Counted from the stretch's first letter, positions 8,893-20,566 are shown. The stretch: 64,000 nt of DNA from an uncultured Pelagibacteraceae bacterium (GCA_902619105.1 CACNCV010000001.1:332706-396705), one strand, 5' to 3'. The notes: generated by a model not told the origin, from the sequence alone. Numbers and translations: made by a program.

Positions 8893-9118
8893 AATACCTG
8901 ATGACATAAAAAAACTTTCTTTTGAAAAAGCTATGGAAGAACTATCTGAGATTGTAGAAAATTTAGAGAGTGGAAATATTGATCTTGAAAAGTCTATTGA
9001 GTATTATACGCGTGGATCGCAATTAAGAGCCCATTGCCAACAAAAATTAGACGATGCAGTTTTAAAACTTGAGGAAATCAAAGTGCTGCCAGATGGTAAA
9101 GTATCTAAAAAAAAGTAA
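8885..9118 (+). CDS. xseB: exodeoxyribonuclease VII small subunit
   Basis: 77 aa; SFEKAMEELSEIVENLESGNIDLEKSIEYYTRGSQL. Confidence 0.92.
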   Translation: MTKIPDDIKKLSFEKAMEELSEIVENLESGNIDLEKSIEYYTRGSQLRAHCQQKLDDAVLKLEEIKVLPDGKVSKKK

Positions 9119-9937
9119 ATGAAACATCAAATCATAAATAACGATTTGAAAAAATTTACCATTAAATTCAATAAATTTTTAAAAAAAAAACTTAGTAAAG
9201 ATAAAAATCTATTAAATCAAGCTATCCTGTATTCAATTAATACAGGAGGTAAAAGATTTAGACCATATTTAGTATATATTTTTGGTAAAGAATTGAATTT
9301 ATCAAATAGTGTTATTTTTAATTTAGCTTCAGCAATTGAAATGTTACATAATTATTCTCTTGTGCATGATGATTTACCATCTATGGACAACGATCAATTT
9401 AGAAGAGGAAAAAAAACAACACACTATAAATTCAATGAATATACTGCAATTCTCGCGGGATGTGCTTTATTGACAAAAGCATATCAAATTTTATCTAGTA
9501 GTTCTTTTAAAATATCAGATAAGAAAAAAACAAAGTTGATTGAAGTAATGAGCAAAGTTTCAGGTGAAAAAGGACTTCTTTTAGGGCAATACTATGATTT
9601 GAGTTTAAAATCACCTACTGTAAGTGGGAGATTAGAATTAAACAAATTAAAAACTGCAAGATTAATGTCTTATTGCTGTCAAGCAGTTGCAATTTGTGCA
9701 AACAAAAATAAGAGTTTCGAAGTTAGTATGAAAAAAATTGGAGAGTACATCGGAGAAATTTTTCAAATCAATGATGATTTTGCAGATTTTCCAAGAATGT
9801 CAAAAGTAAATACTGAGTTTTTACTAAATTACAAAAAAAAACTAGCTGAAAAGACTATAAGGAATTTGAAGAAAATTAAATTTGAGAAAACAAAGACTTT
9901 CTTGCTTATTGATTTTTTAGTTGATCTAAAAGTTTAG
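9119..9937 (+). CDS. ispA: short-chain prenyl diphosphate synthase (geranyl/farnesyl diphosphate synthase)
   Basis: [17 protein letters not shown] first Asp motif, NDDFAD second motif; follows xseB. Confidence 0.85.
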   Translation: MKHQIINNDLKKFTIKFNKFLKKKLSKDKNLLNQAILYSINTGGKRFRPYLVYIFGKELNLSNSVIFNLASAIEMLHNYSLVHDDLPSMDNDQFRRGKKTTHYKFNEYTAILAGCALLTKAYQILSSSSFKISDKKKTKLIEVMSKVSGEKGLLLGQYYDLSLKSPTVSGRLELNKLKTARLMSYCCQAVAICANKNKSFEVSMKKIGEYIGEIFQINDDFADFPRMSKVNTEFLLNYKKKLAEKTIRNLKKIKFEKTKTFLLIDFLVDLKV

Positions 9938-11019
9938 CCACATTGCGCTCTATTGCGCAATATATGATCTGCTAAAACACACGCCATCATAGCTTCAGCA
10001 ATAGGGACAGCTCTCAAACCTACACATGGATCGTGACGACCTTTGGTTGAAATAGATGTATTTTGAAATTTATTATTAATTGTTTTTTTTGTCTTCAAAA
10101 TTGACGACGTTGGTTTAATCGTTATTGATAAATTTAAATCCTGGCCACTTGATATACCACCTAAGATTCCGCCAGAGTTATTAGAAGAAAAGATAATTTT
10201 TTTATTTTTATTAGCTCTTATTTCGTCAGAGTTTTCATCTCCTGATAATTCAACAGCCTCATTACCAGCTCCTATTTCCACACCTTTAACAGCGTTGATG
10301 CTCATCATTGCACCTGCAAGGTCAGCATCTAATTTACCATATACTGGTTCTCCAAGTCCGGCGGGAACATTTTTAGCATTTACTAATAATTTTGCACCCA
10401 ATGATGATCCTTTTTTTCTAGTTTCATCTAGGTACTCTTCCCAAACTTTAACTATTTTTTTATCAGGACAGAAAAAAGAATTTTTCTTTACGTCATTCCA
10501 ATTGAAATTTCTTTGATTAATTGTGAGCTTTCCAACTTGTGTAACTGCACCTTGAATTAAAATATCTTTTTTTAATATATGTCCAATTACTTTTCTTGCG
10601 ACAGCACCAGCAGCTACTCTACTCGCAGTTTCTCTTGCGGAAGAACGACCTCCACCTCTATAATCCCTTATTCCATATTTCAAAAAATATGTTAGGTCAG
10701 CATGTCCAGGCCTAAATTTATTTTTTATATCGCTGTAGTCTTTTGATTTCTGATCTTTGTTCCAAATTAACAGCATTATCGGAGTTCCAGTTGTTTTTCC
10801 CTCAAATACACCAGACAAAATTGAAACTTTATCATCTTCTCTTCTTTGTGTAACAAATCTATTTTTTCCTGGCTTTCTCATATCTAAATATTTCTGAATA
10901 TCCTTGTCCTTAAGTGGTATTAGAGGAGGGCAACCATCAATTATACATCCAATAGCTTCCCCATGAGATTCCCCCCATGTTGTAAATCGAAAATTTTTTC
11001 CAAAAGTATTAAATGACAT
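9934..11019 (-). CDS. aroC: chorismate synthase
   Basis: [54 protein letters not shown]. Confidence 0.97.
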   Translation of the reverse strand: MSFNTFGKNFRFTTWGESHGEAIGCIIDGCPPLIPLKDKDIQKYLDMRKPGKNRFVTQRREDDKVSILSGVFEGKTTGTPIMLLIWNKDQKSKDYSDIKNKFRPGHADLTYFLKYGIRDYRGGGRSSARETASRVAAGAVARKVIGHILKKDILIQGAVTQVGKLTINQRNFNWNDVKKNSFFCPDKKIVKVWEEYLDETRKKGSSLGAKLLVNAKNVPAGLGEPVYGKLDADLAGAMMSINAVKGVEIGAGNEAVELSGDENSDEIRANKNKKIIFSSNNSGGILGGISSGQDLNLSITIKPTSSILKTKKTINNKFQNTSISTKGRHDPCVGLRAVPIAEAMMACVLADHILRNRAQCG

Positions 11020-11028
11020 ATTTATTTT

Positions 11029-12009
11029 TTATTTGTCTCTGATTATTAAATGGTCCACCAAATCATCAAGATACACTTTATATTTATTTCCTTCAAATTT
11101 ATTAATCTTAGTTTTGGCTTTTTCTGCATATTTTCCAACAAATTCGATTGAACTTTTATAAGTATTTGTTTTCTTCATCAGATCCAGAATTAGTACCAGA
11201 TCTTTTTTACTTCTTTTTCTCTTAAAAAATAGCTTGGCTATAATTTTTTTTGACTTTTTATCAGATTTTTTGAAACAATGAATGACTGGATATGTTACTT
11301 TACCCTCAAAAAAATCTTTCCCAACACTTTTACCCATTTTGCCTGAGTCACCAAAATAATCTAATACGTCATCAGATAACTGAAAGGCCATGCCAAAATT
11401 AAATCCAAAATCATTAAATATTTTTTGAGTTCTTTTATCTTGGTCAGTAATGATGGTTGGCAAGAAACACGATATCCTAAAAAGCTCAGCAGTTTTAGCA
11501 TCTATGATAGATAAATACTTTTTTTCTGTTAAGTTAACATTTTGATTATTGCCTACGTCTTGTATTTGTCCTCTTGCTAAAATGAGTGATGTTTGGGATA
11601 ATATCTCTAGTAATTTTAATGATTTATTTTTTACCATTAGCTTAAAAGCTCTACTTAACAGGTAATCTCCAACTAAAACACTTACTTTATTCCCCCATAT
11701 TTGATTTGCGCTTAATTTTCCTCTTCTGATCTTTCCTGTATCAATTACATCATCATGCAACAAAGTAGCGTTATGAATAAACTCAATGCAGACAGCAAGT
11801 GTTACATCCGCGTTACCTTTATAATTTAGCATTTTTGATACAATTAATGTAAGAAGGGGCCTTATTTTTTTTCCCTTAGCTTTAATGAGATGGCCTGCTG
11901 TTAAAGTAATTAATTTTTCTTCATCCTTGATGTTCTTAATGATTTCTCTTTCAACTCTCTTCAGAGAGCTTTTAAGTAAATTCGATAATGATTTTACTGG
12001 TGTATTCAC
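11029..12009 (-). CDS. ispB: polyprenyl diphosphate synthase (octaprenyl-type)
   Basis: GKKIRPLL, LLHDDVID, QLSDDVLDYFGDSGKMGKSVGKDFFEGKVTYPVI. Confidence 0.92.
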   Translation of the reverse strand: MNTPVKSLSNLLKSSLKRVEREIIKNIKDEEKLITLTAGHLIKAKGKKIRPLLTLIVSKMLNYKGNADVTLAVCIEFIHNATLLHDDVIDTGKIRRGKLSANQIWGNKVSVLVGDYLLSRAFKLMVKNKSLKLLEILSQTSLILARGQIQDVGNNQNVNLTEKKYLSIIDAKTAELFRISCFLPTIITDQDKRTQKIFNDFGFNFGMAFQLSDDVLDYFGDSGKMGKSVGKDFFEGKVTYPVIHCFKKSDKKSKKIIAKLFFKRKRSKKDLVLILDLMKKTNTYKSSIEFVGKYAEKAKTKINKFEGNKYKVYLDDLVDHLIIRDK

Positions 12010-12099
12010 TTATTAATTATGATTTTGTTTTATATTTAGATGTACTTATAATATAGTCTCATATAATTAAAAGTTATTGATTTCAGGCAAAAATTAAAA

Positions 12100-12906
12100 A
12101 TGAGCTTTATATCCTCTAAAACAAGAATAAATATAGTTGGCTTGCGAGGTGTTATTGGAGATCTCGGTAGATTTCAAAAGGGACTGACACTTGAGAATTG
12201 TGCCTCTATTCTAGATAAAGCTTTTAGCTTTAAAAAGCCATCTGTAGTAGTCATTAAGATCAACTCTCCAGGTGGTTCACCGGTTCAATCCGAGCTTATA
12301 CACAACCGTATAAGAAATTTATCGAGGAAAAACAATGTGAAGGTGATTACAATCGCGGAGGATGTTGCTGCCTCAGGAGGTTATATGCTGATGTGTGCAG
12401 GAGATATTTTAATCGCCAATAAAAGTTCAATAGTCGGATCAATAGGAGTAATCAGTGCCTCTTTTGGATTCAAAAAATTAATAGATAAACTAGGCATTAA
12501 AAGGCGAGTTTTTACAAAAGGAGATAGAAAATCGTTTCTAGATCCATTTGAAGAAGTCTCTAAAAAAGACATAGATAAGCTGATCAAAGTTCAGGATAGC
12601 ATATTTGAAAATTTCAAAGATTTAGTCTCAAAAAATAGAAAAAAGAAAATAGACCCAAAAAAAGTTTTTAATGGGGAGTTTTGGACAGGCGAACAAGCAA
12701 AAAAACTTGGTTTAGTAGACTCGAATGAAGAACTAAACTCATACATTGAAAAACATTACGGAAAAAAATTAAAGATTAGGAACATAGAAGAAAAAAAATC
12801 ATTCATTAAAAATATTTTAAATAATCAGATTTCAAATAACGATATTGTTGACCGGCTTACAGAAGCTCTAAGGGAAAATTCATTCTGGAGTCGATATGGC
12901 CTCTAA
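12100..12906 (+). CDS. S49 family peptidase (SppA/SohB-like)
   Basis: [41 protein letters not shown]. Confidence 0.9.
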   Translation: MSFISSKTRINIVGLRGVIGDLGRFQKGLTLENCASILDKAFSFKKPSVVVIKINSPGGSPVQSELIHNRIRNLSRKNNVKVITIAEDVAASGGYMLMCAGDILIANKSSIVGSIGVISASFGFKKLIDKLGIKRRVFTKGDRKSFLDPFEEVSKKDIDKLIKVQDSIFENFKDLVSKNRKKKIDPKKVFNGEFWTGEQAKKLGLVDSNEELNSYIEKHYGKKLKIRNIEEKKSFIKNILNNQISNNDIVDRLTEALRENSFWSRYGL

Positions 12907-14254
12907 AAACATGGAAGACCTCGTTTCATTATGTAAAAGACGGGGGTTTATTTTTCAATCAAGTGAAATTTATGGTGGCTTGCAAGGAATATATGATTAT
13001 GGTCCACTCGGAGTAGAATTAAAAAACAACCTTAAATCCTCGTGGTGGAAATCAATGATCTATGATCGAGATGACGTTGAAGGACTTGATGCATCTATTT
13101 TAACAAGTAGACACGTATTAAAATATTCAGGCCATGAAGATACTTTCTCTGATCCTTTAGTCGACTGTAGAAATTGCAAAAATAGATTTAGATCTGACCA
13201 GGCTACGGATGAAAAATGTCCAGCATGTGGGTCCAGCGATCTAACTGAACCTCGACCATTTAATCTTATGTTTAAAACCACAGTTGGTCCTGTAGATGAT
13301 GGCAGTAATTATGCTTACCTAAGACCTGAAACCGCACAGCAAATTTTTACAAATTTTAAAAATATATTGGACTCAACAAGTAAGACTATTCCTTTTGGAA
13401 TCGCGCAGATAGGTAAAGCATTTAGAAATGAAGTCACTCCAGGCAAATTTATATTCAGAGTTAGAGAGTTTGAACAAATGGAATTAGAATTTTTTGTTGA
13501 ACCAGGTAAAGATGATGAGTGGCATAAATATTGGGTAGACAAGAGGTATTCATGGTGGATTGATCAAGGCATATCTGAAAAAAGATTAAAAAAGCTAGAT
13601 GTTGAAGATGCTGACCTATCTCACTATTCAAAAGCTACTGTAGATCTTATGTACGAATTTCCACATGGACTTGAAGAGTTAGAAGGTATAGCAAACAGAA
13701 CTGATTTTGATCTTGGCTCTCACACTAAAAATCAAAATGACTTTAAAATATCCGCAGATGTAATGAAAAACAACCATTCAACAACGAAATTGAGTATTCA
13801 AAATTTAGAAAGTAAAGAATGGTACATCCCTTATGTTATAGAACCCTCCGCTGGTGTTGATCGAGGTGTATTTGCTCTACTCAATGAAGCTTACAAGGAG
13901 GAGGATTTAGAAAACGGAAATAAAAGAATTGTGTTAAGTTTGAAACCTCATTTGTCTCCAATTAAAGCGGCCGTAATTCCTCTTAAAAGAAATAATGAGG
14001 ATTTAGTCAATAAAGCAAGCAAGATTAAGAATGATCTTCAAGCACTAGGTATGGGAAGGGTCATTTTAGAAAACTCAGGAAATATTGGAAAAGGTTATAG
14101 ACGTCATGATGAGATTGGCACACCTATTTGTATAACAGTTGATTTTGAAACAATCGAAAATGATACAGTGACTATAAGAGATAGAGATACTATGTCACAA
14201 AAAAGAGTTTCATCTCAAGATTTAAAACACGAATATAAAAAAGTTTTTAATTAA
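12896..14254 (+). CDS. glycyl-tRNA synthetase, single-chain homodimeric (alpha2) type
   Basis: [33 protein letters not shown], CxxC...[50 protein letters not shown]. Confidence 0.95.
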   Translation: MASKNMEDLVSLCKRRGFIFQSSEIYGGLQGIYDYGPLGVELKNNLKSSWWKSMIYDRDDVEGLDASILTSRHVLKYSGHEDTFSDPLVDCRNCKNRFRSDQATDEKCPACGSSDLTEPRPFNLMFKTTVGPVDDGSNYAYLRPETAQQIFTNFKNILDSTSKTIPFGIAQIGKAFRNEVTPGKFIFRVREFEQMELEFFVEPGKDDEWHKYWVDKRYSWWIDQGISEKRLKKLDVEDADLSHYSKATVDLMYEFPHGLEELEGIANRTDFDLGSHTKNQNDFKISADVMKNNHSTTKLSIQNLESKEWYIPYVIEPSAGVDRGVFALLNEAYKEEDLENGNKRIVLSLKPHLSPIKAAVIPLKRNNEDLVNKASKIKNDLQALGMGRVILENSGNIGKGYRRHDEIGTPICITVDFETIENDTVTIRDRDTMSQKRVSSQDLKHEYKKVFN

Positions 14255-14716
14255 TTATATATTTCTTCTCGGAAATTCTATTTTGCCAAATGGCCAAGAA
14301 TTTTCTAACCATTTTTTAAATGTTTTGCCTAATTCATCCTCTAAGCCGCTATCAAGCAAATCTTGTCTTATCCAATAGTATGCTTGTACCTCATACTCAG
14401 GGTTATCGGAGGGATAAATATAGCAACAACCAATTACATCTTTACCTTCTTTTGTTGATAGAACTGTGTAAGCGAAAGAATGTCTAAGAGAAAATTCCAC
14501 TTCATGCCATCCTAGATCGGCAAGATTTTCATCCAATGTCATTTCTTTTGGCCATTCACTATCGTCCATTAGTTTATATAGATGGTCTACACTTTTCATT
14601 ACTGCCTCATAGTCTTTGTCGACATATTTTATTGTAAGTGGTCTTAAGATAAAATTTTTGGTTACTAATTCTGTAGGAACTTTAAAGCTATTTTTAACTA
14701 TTGGACGGCTGTACAT
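14255..14716 (-). CDS. GNAT-like N-acetyltransferase domain protein
   Basis: FILRPLTIKYVDKDYEAVM ... VIGCCYIYPSDNPEYEVQAYYWIRQDL; weak family signal. Confidence 0.55.
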   Translation of the reverse strand: MYSRPIVKNSFKVPTELVTKNFILRPLTIKYVDKDYEAVMKSVDHLYKLMDDSEWPKEMTLDENLADLGWHEVEFSLRHSFAYTVLSTKEGKDVIGCCYIYPSDNPEYEVQAYYWIRQDLLDSGLEDELGKTFKKWLENSWPFGKIEFPRRNI

Positions 14717-15556
14717 TTAAATTTCAAGTCCAAAATCAACGTTTTCAATGCTATGAGTAAGTTGTCCGATTGAAATTCTATCAACTTTTGTTTTCGCATA
14801 GGACTTAATATTTTTTAAATTAATATTTCCAGATGCCTCACAAAGAAACTTTTTTTTAACTATTTTTAAGCACTGAGAAATTTGTTTCTCAGACATATTA
14901 TCGAGAAGTACAATATCTATTTTCTGATTTAAAATTTTTTTTAATTGTTTAATTGTGTCAATTTCTACTGTAATTTTCTTTTTTAATTTTGATCTACTAA
15001 TTTTTTTTATATTCTCAACCAGTCCTTCTTTATTTCCAAGATGGTTATCTTTTATGAAATAAAAATCCGATAAAGAAGCCCTGTTTACATGCGCGCCACC
15101 AATTGTAAGAGCATATTTTTGTACCTGTCTCATCCCGGCAATTGTTTTTCTCGTTGAATAAATTTTAACTCCATAAGGTGCTGCAATATCAACAAATTTT
15201 CTTGTTTTTGTAGCAATACCAGACATGAACCCTAAAAAGTTTAAAGCTGTTCTCTCTGCAATTAATATACTTTGTGCATCACCATTTACGTCAATAATTT
15301 TATTTCCTTTAACTACTTTACTTCCATCTTTCTTTAGAACTTTTATTTTAATTTTACTATTGAGCGCTTTAAATGTCTGAACAGCAAACTCAGTTCCACA
15401 GACAATTGCATTCTCTTTTGCGACTATAGAAGCTTTAAGTTTTGTTTTTTTGGAAATTAAAACTTTTGAGGTTATATCGCCATATTTACCAAAATCTTCT
15501 TTCAAAGCAATTTTGATTTTTTTCTTTATATCTTTTTTAGCTAACAAGTTTTTCAT
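14717..15556 (-). CDS. nadC: nicotinate-nucleotide pyrophosphorylase (quinolinate phosphoribosyltransferase)
   Basis: ALNFLGFMSGIATKTRKFVDIA, STRKTIAGMRQVQKYA, GGAHVNRASLSDFYFIKDNH; start trimmed to MKNLLAKKD. Confidence 0.95.
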   Translation of the reverse strand: MKNLLAKKDIKKKIKIALKEDFGKYGDITSKVLISKKTKLKASIVAKENAIVCGTEFAVQTFKALNSKIKIKVLKKDGSKVVKGNKIIDVNGDAQSILIAERTALNFLGFMSGIATKTRKFVDIAAPYGVKIYSTRKTIAGMRQVQKYALTIGGAHVNRASLSDFYFIKDNHLGNKEGLVENIKKISRSKLKKKITVEIDTIKQLKKILNQKIDIVLLDNMSEKQISQCLKIVKKKFLCEASGNINLKNIKSYAKTKVDRISIGQLTHSIENVDFGLEI

Positions 15557-17150
15557 CAACTTCTGATATAGTAGAATCCAAGATAGTTTTGATATAACCA
15601 TCTATTTCTGAATATTTAATATCAAAATGCTTAATAAAATCTTCATCAGTATCTTGGTAATCAGATCTTAAATGACAACCTCGACTTTCTCTTCTTAAAT
15701 AAGCGCCTATGATAATAAATTTGCTAACCAAAATCATATCATTAAGTTTAGCTGAAAGGCCTTTTGACTCTCTCTCAATTTTTAGTACATCATTTAGACC
15801 CCTAATAATAGAATCCTTATTTCTAACAATTCCTAAATTTCTCATCATTGAAGACCTTAATTGCCATATATATTTTTTTGCTCTTATTTTATTTTTAGTT
15901 TTCTCTTTAAAAATTTTAATAAATTTAGAGCTAATATGAATATCCTTTTTAATATTCTTTTTATTTATTTCATTTGCAACAATCTTAGCAAATACAAGAG
16001 ACTCTAATAGTGAATTTGATGCAAGTCGATTTGCTCCATGAATACCAGTTGCAGCGACCTCTCCGCAGCACCAGAGCCCTTCAACAGAAGTCTGTCCTTT
16101 CAGATCAGTTTTTACTCCACCTATATGATAATGAGCGACAGGAATTATTGGCAGTAGGTCTCTTTCAGGATCTAAGTCTGCATTTTTACAATAGGACGAA
16201 ACTTGAGGAAAACGAGCATTAAAATTACTACCCATATGCCTGCAATCTAAAAATACTGAATTTCCTTTTTCAATTTGTTTGAATATATTTTGAGCAATAA
16301 GATCTCGTGGTGCCAACTCATTATCAGGATGAATACCAAACATAAACCTTTCTTCATCTTGATTTACAAGGTAAGCCCCTTCACCTCTAATCGCCTCAGT
16401 AGCCAAAGGAGTAGGGTCTAGGCCAAAATCAAGACCTGTTGGGTGAAATTGTACGAACTCCATGTCAGTAAGTGTCGCACCAGCATGAGATGCCAACGCC
16501 ACGCCCTCTCCATAAGAACTTCGTGGGTTGGTCGTATTTGCAAAAATACCTCCTAAACCACCTGTCGCTAAAACTACATGTGAACTTTGGATAATTACAT
16601 TACTGTCAGGAACATTATCGTCAGTAAATCTTCCAATTACTCCATAAATAGTATTTTTTTCAGTCATAATTCGATCAATTGAAACATTTTCTAAAACTGT
16701 TATGTGATCACTTTTTTTTACTTTTTCAATTAAGCCGCGCATAATTTCAAGACCAGAACTATCACCTTTTGACCTTATGATTCTATTAAAGCTATGGGCA
16801 CCTTCTAGTCCTAGGTTAAATGAACCATCTTCATTTTTATCAAAATTAACTCCGTATCCCTCTAAATCATCAATGATGCCTTTTGCATTATTTATAACTT
16901 CTTTAATCGCATCGATATTCGCCAAGCCTTTTGCTGTGGTCAAAGTATCATTAATATGACTTTCATTACTGTCATCCTTTGAAACTGCCGCGGCAATCCC
17001 TCCTTGTGCCCAACTACTTGAGGTGTTAATTCCAAGTGAACTTTTAGTAATTACGCATACTTTTCTTGGCGCTAAATTGAGTGCAACAGTTAATCCCGCT
17101 ACACCACCACCCACTATTACAACATCAGGGCTATAAATAGAATCAGACAT
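15537..17150 (-). CDS. nadB: L-aspartate oxidase
   Basis: VVIVGGGVAGLTVAL, SSWAQGGIAAAV, MEFVQFHPTGL, HYHIGGVKTDLKG, GANRLASNSLLESLVF. Confidence 0.97.
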   Translation of the reverse strand: MSDSIYSPDVVIVGGGVAGLTVALNLAPRKVCVITKSSLGINTSSSWAQGGIAAAVSKDDSNESHINDTLTTAKGLANIDAIKEVINNAKGIIDDLEGYGVNFDKNEDGSFNLGLEGAHSFNRIIRSKGDSSGLEIMRGLIEKVKKSDHITVLENVSIDRIMTEKNTIYGVIGRFTDDNVPDSNVIIQSSHVVLATGGLGGIFANTTNPRSSYGEGVALASHAGATLTDMEFVQFHPTGLDFGLDPTPLATEAIRGEGAYLVNQDEERFMFGIHPDNELAPRDLIAQNIFKQIEKGNSVFLDCRHMGSNFNARFPQVSSYCKNADLDPERDLLPIIPVAHYHIGGVKTDLKGQTSVEGLWCCGEVAATGIHGANRLASNSLLESLVFAKIVANEINKKNIKKDIHISSKFIKIFKEKTKNKIRAKKYIWQLRSSMMRNLGIVRNKDSIIRGLNDVLKIERESKGLSAKLNDMILVSKFIIIGAYLRRESRGCHLRSDYQDTDEDFIKHFDIKYSEIDGYIKTILDSTISEVDEKLVS

Positions 17151-18172
17151 TAGCTGCTTCTGCCAATTTCAAGCATACGATCAATGGAAAGACGGGCCTT
17201 ATCAATAATTGCCTTATCGACTAAAATTTGATGCTGGTTAAATCGTATTGCATCATAAATTTTTTTTAGAGAAATTCTTTTCATATGAGGACATAGATTA
17301 CAAGGTCTGATAAATTCGACATTAGGATTTTCTATGGCAACATTGTCACTCATCGAGCATTCCGTAACCATAATTACCTTTCCAGGTTGATTGTCTTTTA
17401 CATAATTACTCATTCCAGCCGTTGAGCCAGCGAAGTCACTTACCGCAATTACTTCAGGAGAACATTCAGGGTGAGCTAATACAACAATATCTTTGTGTTG
17501 TTTTTTATATGCCATTATTTCATCGGCAGTAAATCTCTCATGAACCTCACATCGCCCTTTCCAAGAAATAATTTTCACATCTGTTTGAGCTGCGATATTT
17601 TTTGCAAGGTATTCATCAGGTAGAAATATAACTTTATCAACACCTAAAGATTCTACTACATGTTTTGCATTTCCTGATGTACAGCACACATCTGTCTCTG
17701 CTTTTACATCAGCTGATGTGTTTACATATGTAACAACTGGTACACCAGGATATTTTTGTTTTAATAATCTTATGTCTTCTGCGGTTATTGACTCAGATAA
17801 AGAACATCCTGCACGCGTATCTGGAATTAAAACATTTTTGTTTGGACTAAGAATTTTTGCTGTTTCAGCCATAAAATGAACGCCACAAACTATTATTGTA
17901 TCTGCTTCAGAGTCTCTTGCCTCATAAGCCAATTTTAATGAGTCACCAACGATGTCAGATACACAGTGAAAGATTTCAGGTGTCTGGTAATTGTGAGTTA
18001 AAATTGCAATATTTTTTTCTTTTTTTAGTTTATTTATTTCATGTATGAGTGGAGCATGAAATGGCCACTCAACTTCAGGTATTATTTTCTCTACACCCTT
18101 ATATAGATGAGCTGTTGCATCTTTCACTTCAGAATTAAAATCTGATGGATATTGCAAATTTTCATTCAACAT
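17150..18172 (-). CDS. nadA: quinolinate synthase
   Basis: [52 protein letters not shown]. Confidence 0.97.
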   Translation of the reverse strand: MLNENLQYPSDFNSEVKDATAHLYKGVEKIIPEVEWPFHAPLIHEINKLKKEKNIAILTHNYQTPEIFHCVSDIVGDSLKLAYEARDSEADTIIVCGVHFMAETAKILSPNKNVLIPDTRAGCSLSESITAEDIRLLKQKYPGVPVVTYVNTSADVKAETDVCCTSGNAKHVVESLGVDKVIFLPDEYLAKNIAAQTDVKIISWKGRCEVHERFTADEIMAYKKQHKDIVVLAHPECSPEVIAVSDFAGSTAGMSNYVKDNQPGKVIMVTECSMSDNVAIENPNVEFIRPCNLCPHMKRISLKKIYDAIRFNQHQILVDKAIIDKARLSIDRMLEIGRSS

Positions 18173-18262
18173 AATTATTTTTTAATATAGTTTAATATTA
18201 CAATTATAGTTAAATGTATATATTTCAACATATCAACAATTATAGGAAAAACATGGAAATCT

Positions 18263-18348
18263 GCCGTCGTGCTGGAATTGGTAGACAGGCTGGTTTGAGG
18301 GATCAGTGAACATAGTTCGTGAGAGTTCGAGTCTCTCCGACGGCACCA
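18263..18348 (+). tRNA. tRNA-Leu (anticodon GAG)
   Basis: GCCGTCG/CGACGGC acceptor, anticodon arm CTGGT-TTGAGGG-ATCAG, long variable arm, GAGTTCGAGTCTC, CCA. Confidence 0.92.
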
Positions 18349-18371
18349 TATGGTAAAAGGTACAGAATAAG

Positions 18372-19259
18372 ATGAAAATCCTTTTTATAGGACCCACGAG
18401 AGTCGGGGATACCATTCTTTCCACATCAATAATAAATTTCTATTTACAGAAATATGATGATTGTAGTTTTTCTGTAATCACGAGTCCATTTGCTAAAGAC
18501 ATATACGTCAATATGCCAAGACTATCTAAAATTTTAGTTGTTAATAAAAAAAGATATGGTTTGCATTGGTTAGATATAATTAGATTCTCTTTTTTTAAAA
18601 GGTGGGATCTTGTGATCGATTTAAGATCTTCAATTACATCTTATTTACTTGCTACCCGGACTAGGAAAATATTCAAAGGTAACAACAATTTTCATAAACT
18701 TATACAGTTTAAAAAATTCTTAAATACTGATAAAGCAATAGTTCCAAAAGTTTGGTATGACACTGAAGTTAGCTCAAAAAGCTTAGTAAAAATTTCTAAT
18801 AATCAACGCATGATTGCTGTTGCACCTTATTCAAACTGGTCAAAAAAAGATTGGTCAATAAAAAAATACAAGACTTTACTTGAAAATGAATTTTTTAAAA
18901 ATTACACAATAATTTTAACTGGTATTTCGAATGACATTCGAAATAAAGAAGAGTTTGACGATTTCTTAAATTCATCAAGCCTTAAAATCATAAATTTGTT
19001 TGACTGGGGTAATCTTAGACATATGGTGCCAATATTTGAAAAATGTGATTTTTTTATTGGCAGTGATAGTGGACTAATGCATCTATCTGCATCAGCTGGA
19101 TGTAAAACTTTTGCCCTTTTTGGACCTACAAACGACTTAGTGTATGGGCCATGGGGAAATAATACTGTGATTAAATCAAATAATGGTATGCTGGATCATG
19201 GACTTGAAAATTTATCTGTTGAGAAAGTTATAAATAGCATAAAAGAAACTCTGTCATGA
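18372..19259 (+). CDS. glycosyltransferase family 9 (heptosyltransferase-like)
   Basis: MKILFIGPTRVGDTILSTSII, DLVIDLRSS, FIGSDSGLMHLSASAGCKTFALFGPTN. Confidence 0.85.
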   Translation: MKILFIGPTRVGDTILSTSIINFYLQKYDDCSFSVITSPFAKDIYVNMPRLSKILVVNKKRYGLHWLDIIRFSFFKRWDLVIDLRSSITSYLLATRTRKIFKGNNNFHKLIQFKKFLNTDKAIVPKVWYDTEVSSKSLVKISNNQRMIAVAPYSNWSKKDWSIKKYKTLLENEFFKNYTIILTGISNDIRNKEEFDDFLNSSSLKIINLFDWGNLRHMVPIFEKCDFFIGSDSGLMHLSASAGCKTFALFGPTNDLVYGPWGNNTVIKSNNGMLDHGLENLSVEKVINSIKETLS

Positions 19260-20566
19260 TTGATTTAATTATAAGAAACGGAAAGATTGTAACTCATAAC
19301 AATGAGAGATTAGCTGATATTGCCATTAAAAATGGAAAAATATTTAAAATTGGCAAACTATCTAATCTGAAATCAAAAAAAACTATTGATGCTAAAGGTT
19401 TACATGTTCTGCCAGGTGCTTTTGATACACAAGTTCACTTTAGAGAGCCGGGCAATACTAAAAAAGAGAACCTCAAAACGGGTAGCTTAGCTGCTGTTGC
19501 AGGAGGGATAACTTCAGTTTTTGATATGCCTAATAACAAACCTAGCATCACAACAAAAAAGCTTTTTATGAAGAAATTGCAGACTGCAAAAAAGAGAATG
19601 CATTGCAATTACGCTTTTTATTTTGGAGCTGAGAAAGATAACATTAAAGAAATTAAGAAAGTTGAGAAAGTAAAGGGTTGTTGTGGTGTAAAGGTTTTTG
19701 TTGGTTCCTCAACAGGTACATTACTTGTCTCGAACCATAATGATATTGAAAAAATTATGAGATCAACAAATAAAATGATCTCATTCCATTCTGAAAATGA
19801 AGATATGCTAATCACAAGAAAAAAATACGCTAAAAAAGGAAATCCGTTAAGTCATCAAGTATGGCGAAATGTAGACACAGCCTTAAGTTCTACAAGAAAG
19901 CTGATCAGATCAGCTAATAGAAGTAAGAAAAAAATACATGTTCTTCATATAACTACTGCAGAAGAAATAAAATTGCTTCTTAGAAACAGAAAATATGTCT
20001 CATTTGAAGTGACACCTCAGCACCTAATATTGGCATCACCAGATTGTTATAAAAAACTGGGTACATACGCTCAAATGAATCCACCTATTAGAGGCACTAG
20101 ACACAGAAATGTTCTTAGAAAAACTTTACAAAAAGGCCAAATCGATATTATTGGATCAGATCACGCTCCTCATTTAAAATCTGAAAAAAATCAAATTTAT
20201 CCAAATAGTCCATCAGGAATGCCGGGAGTTCAAACTCTACTTCCTATTCTATTAAATGAGGTTACAAAAAAAACAATTTCACTCAATGAAGTAGTAAAAC
20301 TAACAAGCTTTAATCCAAAAAAAATTTTTAAGATTAAAAATAAGGGATTAATTAAAGTTGGTTATGACGCAGATCTAACAATTGTTGATATGAATAAAAC
20401 TAAAAAAGTATTGAATAAAGATATGAAAACAAAGTGTGGATGGACACCTTTCAATGGCATAAACCTTAAAGGTTGGCCTGTTGGAACAATAATAAATGGT
20501 AAAGCAGCATTTTGGAAAAATAAGATTAATAAGTCAGTATTTGGTAATCCAATAATTTTTAATTAG
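19256..20566 (+). CDS. dihydroorotase (class I-like)
   Basis: LPGAFDTQVHFREPG, GGITSVFDMPNNKP, GSDHAPH, GMPGVQTLLPILL. Confidence 0.88.
   Translation: MIDLIIRNGKIVTHNNERLADIAIKNGKIFKIGKLSNLKSKKTIDAKGLHVLPGAFDTQVHFREPGNTKKENLKTGSLAAVAGGITSVFDMPNNKPSITTKKLFMKKLQTAKKRMHCNYAFYFGAEKDNIKEIKKVEKVKGCCGVKVFVGSSTGTLLVSNHNDIEKIMRSTNKMISFHSENEDMLITRKKYAKKGNPLSHQVWRNVDTALSSTRKLIRSANRSKKKIHVLHITTAEEIKLLLRNRKYVSFEVTPQHLILASPDCYKKLGTYAQMNPPIRGTRHRNVLRKTLQKGQIDIIGSDHAPHLKSEKNQIYPNSPSGMPGVQTLLPILLNEVTKKTISLNEVVKLTSFNPKKIFKIKNKGLIKVGYDADLTIVDMNKTKKVLNKDMKTKCGWTPFNGINLKGWPVGTIINGKAAFWKNKINKSVFGNPIIFN

Noticed and set aside
18233-18424. 63-aa minus-strand ORF
   Set aside because: Antisense to tRNA-Leu and the start of the glycosyltransferase 9 gene; no protein-like features.
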